From Lachnospiraceae bacterium NC2004 (GTDB taxonomy: Bacteria; Bacillota; Clostridia; Lachnospirales; Lachnospiraceae), in contig JHXB01000010.1 in the NCBI GenBank assembly GCA_000621905.1, forward strand, positions 50,140-114,139: DNA of 64,000 bases, read 5' to 3'. A model generated the notes under the pieces. The model was not told the DNA's origin. It did not search any database and was given only the letters and a program-made list of their open reading frames with translations. Numbering within the stretch: the first letter of the stretch is position 1; the number at the start of each line of letters is the position of its first letter. The translations under genes and the position numbers were made by a program. Below, piece by piece: positions 37,301-43,930 of the stretch.

Positions 37301-38748
37301 TGGTAGTGGCTTTGGCTGACCCTGATCAGGAACTACCTATCATGGTTTACGATTCAGTCTATGGAACACCTCTTACGGTTGAGATATTCGGAAGGATTGA
37401 TAAGCCTAAGGCAACATTTGACTGGACTGATGTATGGAAGTCAGCGTATGTTAAGGAGAGCGAGTTTATATCAGATAAGAACGGACTTAGTGCTACAGTA
37501 TCTAACTCTAAGGCAACTAACACATATCTGATGTTTGGACTTGTTTATAAGACCAAGGAGGAGGCCGATGCTGCATTAGCCAAGATTCAATCTGCGGCAA
37601 ATGATGACGAGATAATGAACAAGGTTGACACGGTATTTAAGGAAGCTAAGGCCAACAAAGACTGCTACACATTTGGATTTGGCGCTAACAAGAGTATCGC
37701 AACCTCTAAGGGATCAGGTAAGTATGTCATTGCTTCTAACGATTTTGAGAGCGATAAGGACTGGACAATCAGTTACGCAGGATACTACATGATTCCACTT
37801 ATCAGAGCTACCAATAATACAGGTGTATCATCTGTTTACGCTTGTGGAAGCAGTGTGCTTTCTATTCCAAAGGTGCAGCTTGATTCGCCTAGCGTTAAGA
37901 AGAGCAAGACTGCAACTAATGTTGACGGTGGAGCATATCAGCTTGCTTACTACGCAGTTGATCCTGATACCAACATTAATGTCAAAGTTAACTATGATAC
38001 ATACACATGGACGAGATCAGACTCAATTCCTGATTATCATCAGATTAACTTTAAGGCAAATGTTGACCATATCGCCAAGGCAGGTGAGCCTAAGAGTGAA
38101 GGTACGGTTGCTACCGATAAGATTAACTATGGTGTCAGAGTTGAGACTGATGAGAACAAACTGACAGCTTATGTTGCAAATGACAAAGACGATAAGGTAG
38201 ACAGTATAGATAAGTCATCTATCAATGACAGCATTGATGATTTCGTTAAGGCGTCATCAACCGATGTTGATCAGGTTGATGAGACAGAGGGAGATGTGAC
38301 TACCACGACTTATACATATACTGATACCAATAAAAAGGATAAGCTTGTAGTTATCGAGGATGATGAGAACAAGACGACTACATACCTCTTAAATGATAAT
38401 GTTATCAAGGTGATGGCTGAACTTGACGACGATAAGGGTAGCGTAACGCTTAAGGGTATTACCAATATTGTTTCAGGACGAGTTACTACTTCAACAGGAG
38501 ATATGTTCTACAAGTTTGAGAGTGATCCTGTTATTAAGTACGAGAAGAGCAGCAAGTCTGCTAAATACACATTTGTTGTTCCACAACCTCAGGGAACATT
38601 TACGTTTGACTATACTAATAATGGTGTTACTGATACGTGTAGTACAAGTACATCAAGCAAGTTCTTTACTGAGTGCGAGATTAAGACATGTATGGATACT
38701 GACACCAGAATTAAGTCATCTGAGGTAACTGAAGTTAATGTCAAATAA
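28363..38748 (+). CDS. Giant pilin-like adhesin with GLUG repeats (3461 aa)
   Basis: The N-terminus has a complete type IV prepilin signal: basic leader, Gly15/Phe16 cleavage site and Glu+5 in GFTLVEMMVVL, then a hydrophobic helix. After a variable region comes a long array (about 660-2130) with more than 30 units of the form (V/Y)xGG(I/V)(V/A)GxN, the GLUG-type motif of secreted adhesins, predicted to stack as a beta-solenoid. The C-terminal 1000 residues look like fibronectin-III-like or other beta-sandwich domains (YYVAVRVKAVG, YTYTWTGDYPEGYTVKMYG). No sortase motif. Three small pilin-like genes follow in the same operon. The protein is presumably exported by a type IV pilus or type II-like machine encoded elsewhere and displayed at the cell surface. 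Ligand unknown. Confidence 0.88.
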   Translation: MSIREKGRKRLNNIGFTLVEMMVVLTMMTIVLGVSAWGVTGWIQHSEFLKNEANAQTIYLAAQSALSNADSKGTSDSIISRIYNEANAKGNFIDASETSKKTEYGIPTLADNEGNMHRYAALTVTKGQYSSGDDSVLFDIISPYIFDTEALNGTITVEFDLYSKSVYSVFYSAWSTEMAYGPGTNVARGKFYINAVNRTEAVRSDLAMGYYAVDQVNVALLDAETLRLSNVTLNNEETLNLRFGSNSKLGDLDTIYDIDFYEQKPGESVQMEDDEHFLFSVSIDNNNIVGGEDINTGDPKNRIKSKRTLLDIKDVNGAVLRHDVPFILIYNGSNYELVLDAMNTSQTLAVCSAGASDINTYSITRLLGVDPRYIFAEVSVKPTETALAVREYNLGSQVLSNTENDMYAFDAEEITSGDSTSYKVNADTGEYKIAEFRHLSNMRYSHTTLAKPANQYTLTKDIDWNNNIVYDGVAKKNKPENSETAAFPTVPEIESVDVLDGAGYSLDNVKLNETSNVKYESGNVNANVAAALGLFGTNEGHIQSLGVSSAKLEFGSSDATASNTSIFSSNMKSIGVLTGINSGTINGIYFDENCDVYAKIKYNASGFKANEADGVGMMCGTMEVVNNNQVDRVLTDGKVRAEITNTDGQEFTYNNIEECDNSGATIRGGYRYAGVGGVCGYIYTSGSNSSTFGVDKTAVSPIIPGMNKYLSSLDDKSVKNQAEVSGNMFIGGVVGNLYSEKPYSSTRTDLTMQNCHNDAKISLDTDFTDEQLDKIEAEAPTFAKVSGMYAGGVIGYNYQARIADCTYDMSNKEYIASYEAEASGESTAALKEDSKGIFVGGIAGFSYDGIVNSCSSNNGGYLLGYDYVGGIVGSTKASDSGATGGGPSTNSVLISDDNNGCYVIGHSFVGGIIGMNTKGVTVKDTSNDGIAAGDGIDIGGIAGRNSGDTSKKAMIVNCSAQLNDYGSNLFDMVKDKWGFFGSNVGGQVGFNEYGVIEFNNAGNSVKSVSSIAVGTNNVGGFVGYNGINGTIKLNGSTDDYISGRVYGKGDCVGGFIGINLAPEAVSEQKIIISTISVTGQRMVGGVVGANVLDMDTVAGSGSTFNITYNNKVSKIKGVSMVGGLIGYNMLTTNSNLLPASNIVESGSTFAGVDSSNWCNNFAVADTYGIYKSSGKLNKEETKTFTIGNSSAATVDYNNAEIYAEHFGGGLVGANEENSKLILVHARNKGQIKEEGKYEKVNLSSMLGFADGYAGINSGIFGGIIGYATENTVVDSCDNQGSMQLYKGAFGGIVGLNEGYIVDCFTSTNIGEATLNVIGGIAGINHTVSDAKHTVGTYVDINNGEIKSCYNDKDMTVNGKTNVGGVCGINAGILSDCYALGTVRGKVNVGGVTGVNLATIHTAGALKQAEVLSVIGNTNVGGVVGVNDKTSTYEGKIEYTDSNASQGDKGITVTARADNAGGIVGYLKSGKIAGEEGKYIENQARVKADNYAGGVVGYMPDGISGVAITYAKNTGDVIAGSKYAGGIVSVNDNNLITYSDNCGNVSASLGYAGGIASTNENNGLINFCKVYATDDSGVKITSTVEHGGAIVAVNDKSSSVLDCTVSTNVAGHKVILAGSKLKNIGYMVGLNEGMIARGQVLENVEYQTSAKEITLGGIAGYNKPEATVKDIGKDTATAHKVALTNSGNIKYLGGVVGNNEGLVKDCVFSGKISESSMATAGHSYGGIVGINHLGAGVDKSDKDSLAVVSGDSIKGAEIDVIGMSAIDSGQTSEGKLKHTSFVGGIAGYNDEGVAINNCYIDSGDQTKIDATYGMVGGITGANSGKLEYCGYAKEMGIVDDVYDNLSVKKYGKPDGSDAGINRLNKLLSKSQDNKYESITATDEMAESDMEAIITMKTGGDGYLGGISGFNSTTGVVTKCASGKWKVVSHETTKASQIAGVVAQNESEKEFSYDVNCAYVMRNVALVNGVGQSLYDVGGVICAMQNRTASGWVINGCVNIGTIVDHNSHNCGGVVANWIYNGGTVEYSFNYGTIMTDFQKADNGTVGGIVGHVSGLTSGQTINILTCQNHGIVDYPYNKGENTNNRIANDVGGVVGVINGSSSSETMWINVVDCVNGVDAEVYGHAKATGILAWIGGDNTTKFDGISANIIRCRNYSDNLWSYYNDLNRARDNRLTYNRNSGIYGSYWGITGSVTIRNCISVNNRKQGNDSNVGEIVWCNSSKSGAGYSRMSYYDNYIIDQDSFKYIDSKKYAALYTDDTNVTSTAEILKYDKGDYVNNCNTCSMEYPSGNSNLSEGRSVRRLYVVENKSKSQSEDGKYVAVLDKHDVLNSSRVRTGLSMKKVNDSNSYLNENGGENSYGVVVRKDKTTNNYDETSQVLMKFKDSNPNGEPDYEDITDEVVQAYFDDYLEASDFDKPVINSFTQKEGGYYATWTDPNKATEHYVLESKVYEVNKGTTVTDSNVSSLKSISTKTHEYYQTDGSFDFPSDVTIKSDKDYYVAVRVKAVGTSKSSDYSDYKVIKHVTILPKPDVQLVLRNGRWYYRLVNLSEYANFEGWQIKPIIVGKNSDNDPVLNATTVDPVTRICNDPVTLVENKQGILRATASVNGAGESALFTSNVATVVKNYTGGKVEINSESFKSVNSTELEYNANLKFTKKDGWPRQVFDLELYATNTETGIVETIANKEIALALGVNTDVSLTMDDIVSGVDITKYDNFKVCYWYASTGLGPVYQYYDITDADTIAEIDAGQSEYTRDKGYIKRLTDDGTAEYYYVNSLRYGLTDYKNDNHYHECNRTIKYLPEITISPDYTTTFDEGKNTLSYTYTWTGDYPEGYTVKMYGMKSSGAEEEIEITGYDGKSNSLTVNADEWDYASVRLEVTGKTNDNEQDKLARSAEQPFDNIPRRLAKLDSPFVSINEQDGLNYTVRFSESEDEDCVGYQVYIQDITADGDNGPITKLGDKIDGRENTSVKVNLENYAKHKVKIMVVALADPDQELPIMVYDSVYGTPLTVEIFGRIDKPKATFDWTDVWKSAYVKESEFISDKNGLSATVSNSKATNTYLMFGLVYKTKEEADAALAKIQSAANDDEIMNKVDTVFKEAKANKDCYTFGFGANKSIATSKGSGKYVIASNDFESDKDWTISYAGYYMIPLIRATNNTGVSSVYACGSSVLSIPKVQLDSPSVKKSKTATNVDGGAYQLAYYAVDPDTNINVKVNYDTYTWTRSDSIPDYHQINFKANVDHIAKAGEPKSEGTVATDKINYGVRVETDENKLTAYVANDKDDKVDSIDKSSINDSIDDFVKASSTDVDQVDETEGDVTTTTYTYTDTNKKDKLVVIEDDENKTTTYLLNDNVIKVMAELDDDKGSVTLKGITNIVSGRVTTSTGDMFYKFESDPVIKYEKSSKSAKYTFVVPQPQGTFTFDYTNNGVTDTCSTSTSSKFFTECEIKTCMDTDTRIKSSEVTEVNVK

Positions 38749-38771
38749 TAATCAGAAAGGAGGCACAATAT

Positions 38772-39530
38772 ATGTTAGACAGATTGATAAGATCTAATAA
38801 ACATAACGAAGATGGCGCAGCTATGTTGGTTGTCACCTGCGTTATGGCTGTTATATCTATATTGTGTCTCTCTATTCTGCTTGCGGGTTATCAGATGTAT
38901 GCGACGGTAAGTGATGAGACTGCCGATGAGAGGTATTATCAGCAGGCACTGTCATTTTCTAAGGTGTTAGAAGACAGACTTACCGGAGACAGAGACGATA
39001 TCGATAGCGGAACTGTCGAGGACTTTATATTTGACTATATGAATGATGATGAAGATTATCCTTTTGACGATGAGGATGGTGTAACCTTAAAGATTACCTC
39101 AACCCAGACAGGAGATTCATCGGCATACGGAACCATCAATATCAACCTAACCAAAGAAGAGGAGAGCCCGGGGTCAGGTAAAATGTGGGCTGACTCTAAG
39201 AAGAGTTATTTGTATGTCAAGGTTGATGTGTTAGCTGGTGATGAGGTTAAGGCAACCGTCAGCGCTAAGTATGAGTACGAATATGCAGTCGAGAATTATG
39301 TGTATACTATTGACGGTAATGATACTGGGTTTGATTGTAAGCTGGATCCTAATGACTCTTCTAAGGTTATTATCTATGATTATGACGATAAGGAAGTCGG
39401 AAGTGTTGCGGTTCAGACGTTGATAAACAACGGTGGAGAATATTCAATGGATGGCAATACTTATCATTTTAAGCGTTCAACCCTTGCGGGTGATACAGGT
39501 TTTGAGTTGAGCTTTATTGGTTATTATTGA
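38772..39530 (+). CDS. PilX-like minor pilin protein
   Basis: A 252-aa protein with one N-terminal membrane helix preceded by a basic leader (NEDGAAMLVVTCVMAVISIL). The GAAMLVV pattern resembles the N-terminus of PilX-type minor pilins, which lack the usual FTLxE. The rest is an acidic, Asp-rich exported domain with beta-strand character (GTININLTKEEE, YLYVKVDVLAGDEVKA). SD AAAGGAGG; 23 bp after the giant gene. Probably part of the tip or priming complex with the two following genes. Assignment rests on the N-terminus and context. Confidence 0.72.
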   Translation: MLDRLIRSNKHNEDGAAMLVVTCVMAVISILCLSILLAGYQMYATVSDETADERYYQQALSFSKVLEDRLTGDRDDIDSGTVEDFIFDYMNDDEDYPFDDEDGVTLKITSTQTGDSSAYGTININLTKEEESPGSGKMWADSKKSYLYVKVDVLAGDEVKATVSAKYEYEYAVENYVYTIDGNDTGFDCKLDPNDSSKVIIYDYDDKEVGSVAVQTLINNGGEYSMDGNTYHFKRSTLAGDTGFELSFIGYY

Positions 39531-39546
39531 TAGTTGGTGAATTATT

Positions 39547-39879
39547 ATGAAGAGATTATTGAGCAGACTTAAAGTTAATAATTCGGGTGTTATGATGTCT
39601 GAGATTATTATTGCATTTGCAGTGTTAATGATATGTTCAGGCACACTTGCCGTGTGTATTAGATTTACATCTAATCTTATGATGATGGCCAAAGATAAGG
39701 ATGTGAAGAATGCTGAATATCAGAAAGCTATGGTTGAGAAGATGGCGGATGATACTGTGTATGACAGTTCAAATGGAGAGATAACTTACATTTTCCAGGG
39801 ACACTATAAGATGAAGATTAAGACAGGTAAGATAACTGTCGACGGAGAAGATATTCCGGTATATTCAACAGCCAAATAA
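39547..39879 (+). CDS. Small type IV pilin-like protein
   Basis: 110 aa. The prepilin-type N-terminus is basic leader LKVNNSG followed by VMMSEIIIAFAVLMI, with Glu at +5 after the Gly cleavage site. A short C-terminal domain (about 65 residues, FQGHYKMKIKTGKITVDG) follows. The SD is weak, so it is probably translationally coupled to the preceding gene 16 bp upstream. Likely a minor pseudopilin. Confidence 0.78.
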   Translation: MKRLLSRLKVNNSGVMMSEIIIAFAVLMICSGTLAVCIRFTSNLMMMAKDKDVKNAEYQKAMVEKMADDTVYDSSNGEITYIFQGHYKMKIKTGKITVDGEDIPVYSTAK

Positions 39880-39893
39880 AGAAGGTGATGCAC

Positions 39894-40739
39894 ATGAAGA
39901 GACAACTTAATAATAAGGGTGTGACCTTGACTGAGATGATAGTTTCATTTGCATTGCTTGCTATTTTTCTGGTTGCTGTGACGATAGTTATGACTTACGC
40001 TGTAAGAAATTATTATGAAGTTAGAAGGGTTATGTCTTCATATTCTGTGGCTGATCTCGTTCTTGATGAGATTAAAAATGATATCAATACCATGCAGATT
40101 GCAAAGCACGAGGTTAACAACGCTCCTTATGGAAGCGGTTATGTTAAGCTAAGAAATGATTCGGGAGTTGGCGTGATGGGTACTGCAGGTATCGAGATTA
40201 GTGGTAATACGATAGAATTTGTTGCCTCTAATAAGAAGTATGCTACTTATGTTGAGCAGATAGATGCGGCAGGATACAAGGGCAAGATGATTAGAAGTGC
40301 CAAGCTTACCAAGAATCTTACTGATGCTGACGGAGCACTGCCTAGTGGGTATCTCACGGTCAGATATTATACAGCTTATACTGCTGAGGAGACCACTTCT
40401 TTAAAAGACTATTATGCGGATATCGCAAGGGCTGATTCGACAATCTTAGATTCTACCAAAGGAATCGCGGGCGTTGCTGCCGGTGATAAGATTGTAAGAG
40501 ACTGTGAGGAGAGACTTCCTACTGATATGTATGAGAAGTTTACGGTTAAGCTTACATTTTCAGTTAAGCCTGTGGCTGAGACTGTTAATGGGGTTTCGAT
40601 GCTTAGAGTTAAGTCCGTTAATGCTCATGTTGATGTTTATCAGGATGGGGACCTTAAGTATGTTAAGGATAGGGATATTGCGATTCAGAACCCGGTTTAT
40701 TACAATAATGAGAAGACTCTATATAGTGAGCTGCCATAA
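39894..40739 (+). CDS. Type IV pilin-like protein, PilW/PulJ-like
   Basis: 281 aa. Prepilin signal MKRQLNNKG with cleavage before VTLTEMIVSFALLAIF (Glu+5 present). A long amphipathic helix (EVRRVMSSYSVADLVLDEIKND) and a globular domain of 200 residues follow, as in minor pilins of the PulJ/PilW kind. The start chosen is ATG at 39894 with AGAAGG 8 bases upstream; GTG and ATG codons at 39885-39890 overlap that SD. Last gene of the pilin operon. The stop is followed at once by a fragment of the dispersed repeat. Confidence 0.82.
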   Translation: MKRQLNNKGVTLTEMIVSFALLAIFLVAVTIVMTYAVRNYYEVRRVMSSYSVADLVLDEIKNDINTMQIAKHEVNNAPYGSGYVKLRNDSGVGVMGTAGIEISGNTIEFVASNKKYATYVEQIDAAGYKGKMIRSAKLTKNLTDADGALPSGYLTVRYYTAYTAEETTSLKDYYADIARADSTILDSTKGIAGVAAGDKIVRDCEERLPTDMYEKFTVKLTFSVKPVAETVNGVSMLRVKSVNAHVDVYQDGDLKYVKDRDIAIQNPVYYNNEKTLYSELP

Positions 40740-40749
40740 AGATCCTTCG

Positions 40750-41439
40750 TCACTGCGTTCCTCTAACCCCAATAACCAGAATACTATGCCCTGCGCCACC
40801 TTTATACCCGATGAGCGCTTCGTAAAGCGAAGAATACTTCTTATTCCCCTCATAGTCATTATGAGCCTTGTACTCCCATTCTTCCTTGGTAATACACATA
40901 GTATGAATCTGCCCCAAAGGGTTCTGTCCCTTATTAAAAGTAACATGTATAAACACTTTATATTCATCGGAAAATGTCATAACATCATCTCTGTTAATCT
41001 TTTTGCCTTTAAGCATTCCGACTTTATAATTCTTGTTCAAGAGAAACTTGTATATCGACATTGGTGACGTTCCGAACACTCCTCTAAGTACTATTCCGTT
41101 AAGAGCGAATATCTTTAAAAGCACATCAAATCCAAACTCTTCCTTATATCCGTTAAGATTATAAAGAGCATTGTAGACAGCGATAACTTCGCAAGAATTG
41201 TGACTTGCGTTTAGAAACTGTCCGTTAAAGAAATGTCCGCGCTCAAATGCATTGGCATAACCATAAAGGTAGTTGCTGAGTGCAGACTGTTTGTCAATGT
41301 AGCCCGGAGTTTGATTGACAATGTACTTGCTCCAGAGAATATGATTGTTCCTGTATTGGTCCATAATAACAGGCTTTTTAGGACTTTTCTTAAGGATATT
41401 TAGAACTTTTAATGTAATATTATCTATTAATGATGACAT
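40750..41439 (-). CDS. Papain-like/C39-like cysteine peptidase fold protein
   Basis: 229 aa, not firmly recognised. NSCEVIAVYNAL near residue 83 looks like the helix start of a papain- or C39-type peptidase with its Cys, and GQIHTMCI near 185 or GAGHSILVIGV near 220 could supply the His. No signal peptide. The start is ATG at 41439 behind a GGGGG-rich SD. The last codons (GVRGTQ and stop) are read from a fragment of the dispersed TCCTTCGTCACTGCG repeat, so the C-terminus may have been altered. Convergent with the pilin operon, 10 bp apart. A processing or bacteriocin-related role is only a guess. Confidence 0.6.
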   Translation of the reverse strand: MSSLIDNITLKVLNILKKSPKKPVIMDQYRNNHILWSKYIVNQTPGYIDKQSALSNYLYGYANAFERGHFFNGQFLNASHNSCEVIAVYNALYNLNGYKEEFGFDVLLKIFALNGIVLRGVFGTSPMSIYKFLLNKNYKVGMLKGKKINRDDVMTFSDEYKVFIHVTFNKGQNPLGQIHTMCITKEEWEYKAHNDYEGNKKYSSLYEALIGYKGGAGHSILVIGVRGTQ

Positions 41440-41650
41440 AAGAAATCCCCCAATAATCGTATTTATCAAATATTAATATATCAAAATCCGAATAGGTATG
41501 CAAGAAAGAGTAGCTTTTTATATTCACATATCAAGGAAAGCGTTTATTTCGCTAAAATAAGGGATATTTATGTGGAAAATACCTCTGAAATTTGATAAAA
41601 TAATTATGTATGTAGAAGATTTGTGACTATTTATATATAGGGAGAAATGC

Positions 41651-43888
41651 ATGAATAATAATTATATAAGGATTGACAATGTTGATATTAACAGTCCATA
41701 TGATAGTAAGCCTGTGGATATTGAAGTTGCCAAGCGCAATCGCTCTAGGCTTATAATTCCACTGTTTCTTATTCTCATTTTCATGATAATAATGAGTGTG
41801 TACACTTCAAGGCAGCTTAAGAATGTGTCTGTTTCCAATATTACAGAAGTAGGTGAGGACAGAATACATAGTGTTTCTGCGCAGCTTGAGAACTATCTTT
41901 ACACAACCAAGAGTGTTACATGGGTTACTGCAGATACTGTGGAGTTTATGACCAGAAATGGTAGCAGCTCCAAGCAGATATTGGATTATCTGACTGAGGA
42001 ATCAGAGAGACAGGCTGCCCAGTTTGATGAGAATTACACCGGTATTTATGGTTATATTAAAGGGGAATATTTAGACGGAGTTGGTTGGGAACCGCCTGCT
42101 GATTACAAGCCACAAGAGCGTGACTGGTATATTACCGCTAAAGAAGCCAATGGTGACACAGCGATAGTTCCGCCTTATGTTGATGCTCAGACAGGTAACG
42201 TCATCATTTCCATAAGCAGAATGCTCAAGAACGGCAGGGATGTCATTTCGATGGATGTAAGGCTTAATTATATTCAGTCTTTGATGGATGAGCTTAAGCT
42301 TAAAGGTAAGGGATACGGTTTTATAGTTGATGACACCGGGCTTATTGTTGCGCATAAGGATGAAGATAAGAAGGGTACTCTCATAAACGATGAAGCGCAT
42401 GGGGAGGATTTCTTCCACGAGATTAAGAGAGTTGGCAACGGTAACTTTACCTATATTCGTGATGGAGTTAGGAACATTGTTTTTGTAAATGAAATAATGG
42501 ATCACTGGTATGTGGTAATCGATGTAAGTGAGAAGGAACTCTACGCTGAGACGAAATCACAGATGTTTGTCAACATGATTATTTGTACTGTGATATTCGT
42601 GATGATTGCGATCTTCTATTATTTTGGTTATAAGAATGAGAAGAATTACGCTCGCCGCATGGAGAAAATGAAGATGGAGGAGCGTAAGCAGGAATACGAG
42701 ACCAAGATGCTTAAGATAGAGAAGGACTCTGCGGATCAAGCCAACAGGGCGAAGAGTGTATTCCTTGCCAATATGTCCCACGAGATAAGGACGCCTATGA
42801 ATGCCATTATCGGTATGGACGAGATGATTCTTCGTGAGTCGGATGATGAGAACATCAAGAGATATGCCAAGGATATCCAGAGTGCGGGTAAGACGTTGCT
42901 TTCTATTATCAATGATATCTTGGATCTCAGTAAGATTGAGTCCGGCAGGATGGAGCTTGTTCAGGTGAGATATGAATTCTCATCTATTCTAAATGACATA
43001 GTCAACATGACTATGAACAAAGCCAAGGACAAGGGACTTAAGTATAACTTAGAGGTTGATCCTAATATTCCTTCCATCATGTTTGGTGACGAGATAAGAA
43101 TCAGACAGATTATACTTAACCTCGTCAATAACGCGATTAAGTACACGGCTGAAGGTAGTGTGAGTATGTCGGTATCATTTGACAAAGTGTACAGAAAGCT
43201 TGTTGTTAAGGTTACAGATACCGGTAGAGGTATCAAGAAAGACGATTTAGACAGGCTGTTTAATTCGTTCCAGAGAGTTGACCAGACTGCTAACAGGAAT
43301 ATCGAAGGAACCGGACTTGGCCTTAATATCACTAAGCAATTGGCTGAGATGATGGGCGGAGATGTTACGGTTGAAAGTGAGTACGGCAAGGGTTCGACGT
43401 TTACGGCAGAGCTTGTTCAGCAGATTGTTGATGTTACCCCAATTGGTGACTATACAGAGAGACTTAAAGAGTCTATGGACAGTAAGGTAGAGTTTGGGCC
43501 TACACTTTTAGCACCTAATGCCAAGATTCTTGTTGTTGACGATAATGAGATGAATCTTATGGTTATCAGTGAGCTTCTGAAAGTAACTAAGATTAAGGTT
43601 ACCAAGGCTTTGTCGGGCGAGGAATGTATCGATATTCTTAGGGAGGATTCATTTGATGTAATTCTTCTCGACCAGATGATGCCGGGAATGTCGGGAACCG
43701 ATACCCTTAAGGTGATTAAGGACGAGAACTTAGCTGACGCAACGCCTATAATTGCCCTTACTGCGGACGCGATAGTCGGTGCCAAGGAGATATATCTTAA
43801 AGAGGGATTTACTGATTATCTTTCTAAGCCGATTATGTATGAGGAACTTGAAAGCACGCTGCTAAGATACATAGATAGCGAGTTATAA
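41651..43888 (+). CDS. Membrane hybrid histidine kinase with dCACHE sensor
   Basis: 745 aa. TM1 at about 34-54, an outer double-CACHE domain (about 55-300, with [25 protein letters not shown] and [16 protein letters not shown]), and TM2 at about 303-325. A coiled coil leads to HisKA with His377 in [12 protein letters not shown]. HATPase_c has [20 protein letters not shown] and GTGLGLNI. The C-terminal receiver has LVVDDNEMN and Asp674 in [10 protein letters not shown]. It senses a small extracellular ligand and phosphorelays internally; no HPt or output protein is adjacent. Its kinase core is closely similar to that of the convergent FIST kinase. GGGAG-type SD. Confidence 0.94.
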   Translation: MNNNYIRIDNVDINSPYDSKPVDIEVAKRNRSRLIIPLFLILIFMIIMSVYTSRQLKNVSVSNITEVGEDRIHSVSAQLENYLYTTKSVTWVTADTVEFMTRNGSSSKQILDYLTEESERQAAQFDENYTGIYGYIKGEYLDGVGWEPPADYKPQERDWYITAKEANGDTAIVPPYVDAQTGNVIISISRMLKNGRDVISMDVRLNYIQSLMDELKLKGKGYGFIVDDTGLIVAHKDEDKKGTLINDEAHGEDFFHEIKRVGNGNFTYIRDGVRNIVFVNEIMDHWYVVIDVSEKELYAETKSQMFVNMIICTVIFVMIAIFYYFGYKNEKNYARRMEKMKMEERKQEYETKMLKIEKDSADQANRAKSVFLANMSHEIRTPMNAIIGMDEMILRESDDENIKRYAKDIQSAGKTLLSIINDILDLSKIESGRMELVQVRYEFSSILNDIVNMTMNKAKDKGLKYNLEVDPNIPSIMFGDEIRIRQIILNLVNNAIKYTAEGSVSMSVSFDKVYRKLVVKVTDTGRGIKKDDLDRLFNSFQRVDQTANRNIEGTGLGLNITKQLAEMMGGDVTVESEYGKGSTFTAELVQQIVDVTPIGDYTERLKESMDSKVEFGPTLLAPNAKILVVDDNEMNLMVISELLKVTKIKVTKALSGEECIDILREDSFDVILLDQMMPGMSGTDTLKVIKDENLADATPIIALTADAIVGAKEIYLKEGFTDYLSKPIMYEELESTLLRYIDSEL

Positions 43889-43900
43889 GTACACAATAAT

Positions 43901-43930
43901 AGCGGAGTACATCATGTACTCCGCTTATTT
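43901..43930. terminator. Bidirectional terminator between the two kinases
   Basis: The perfect 11-bp stem AGCGGAGTACA-tca-TGTACTCCGCT is flanked by TATTTT on the right and AATAAT on the left. Its arms resemble the first hairpin of the cloverleaf repeats. Confidence 0.85.
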
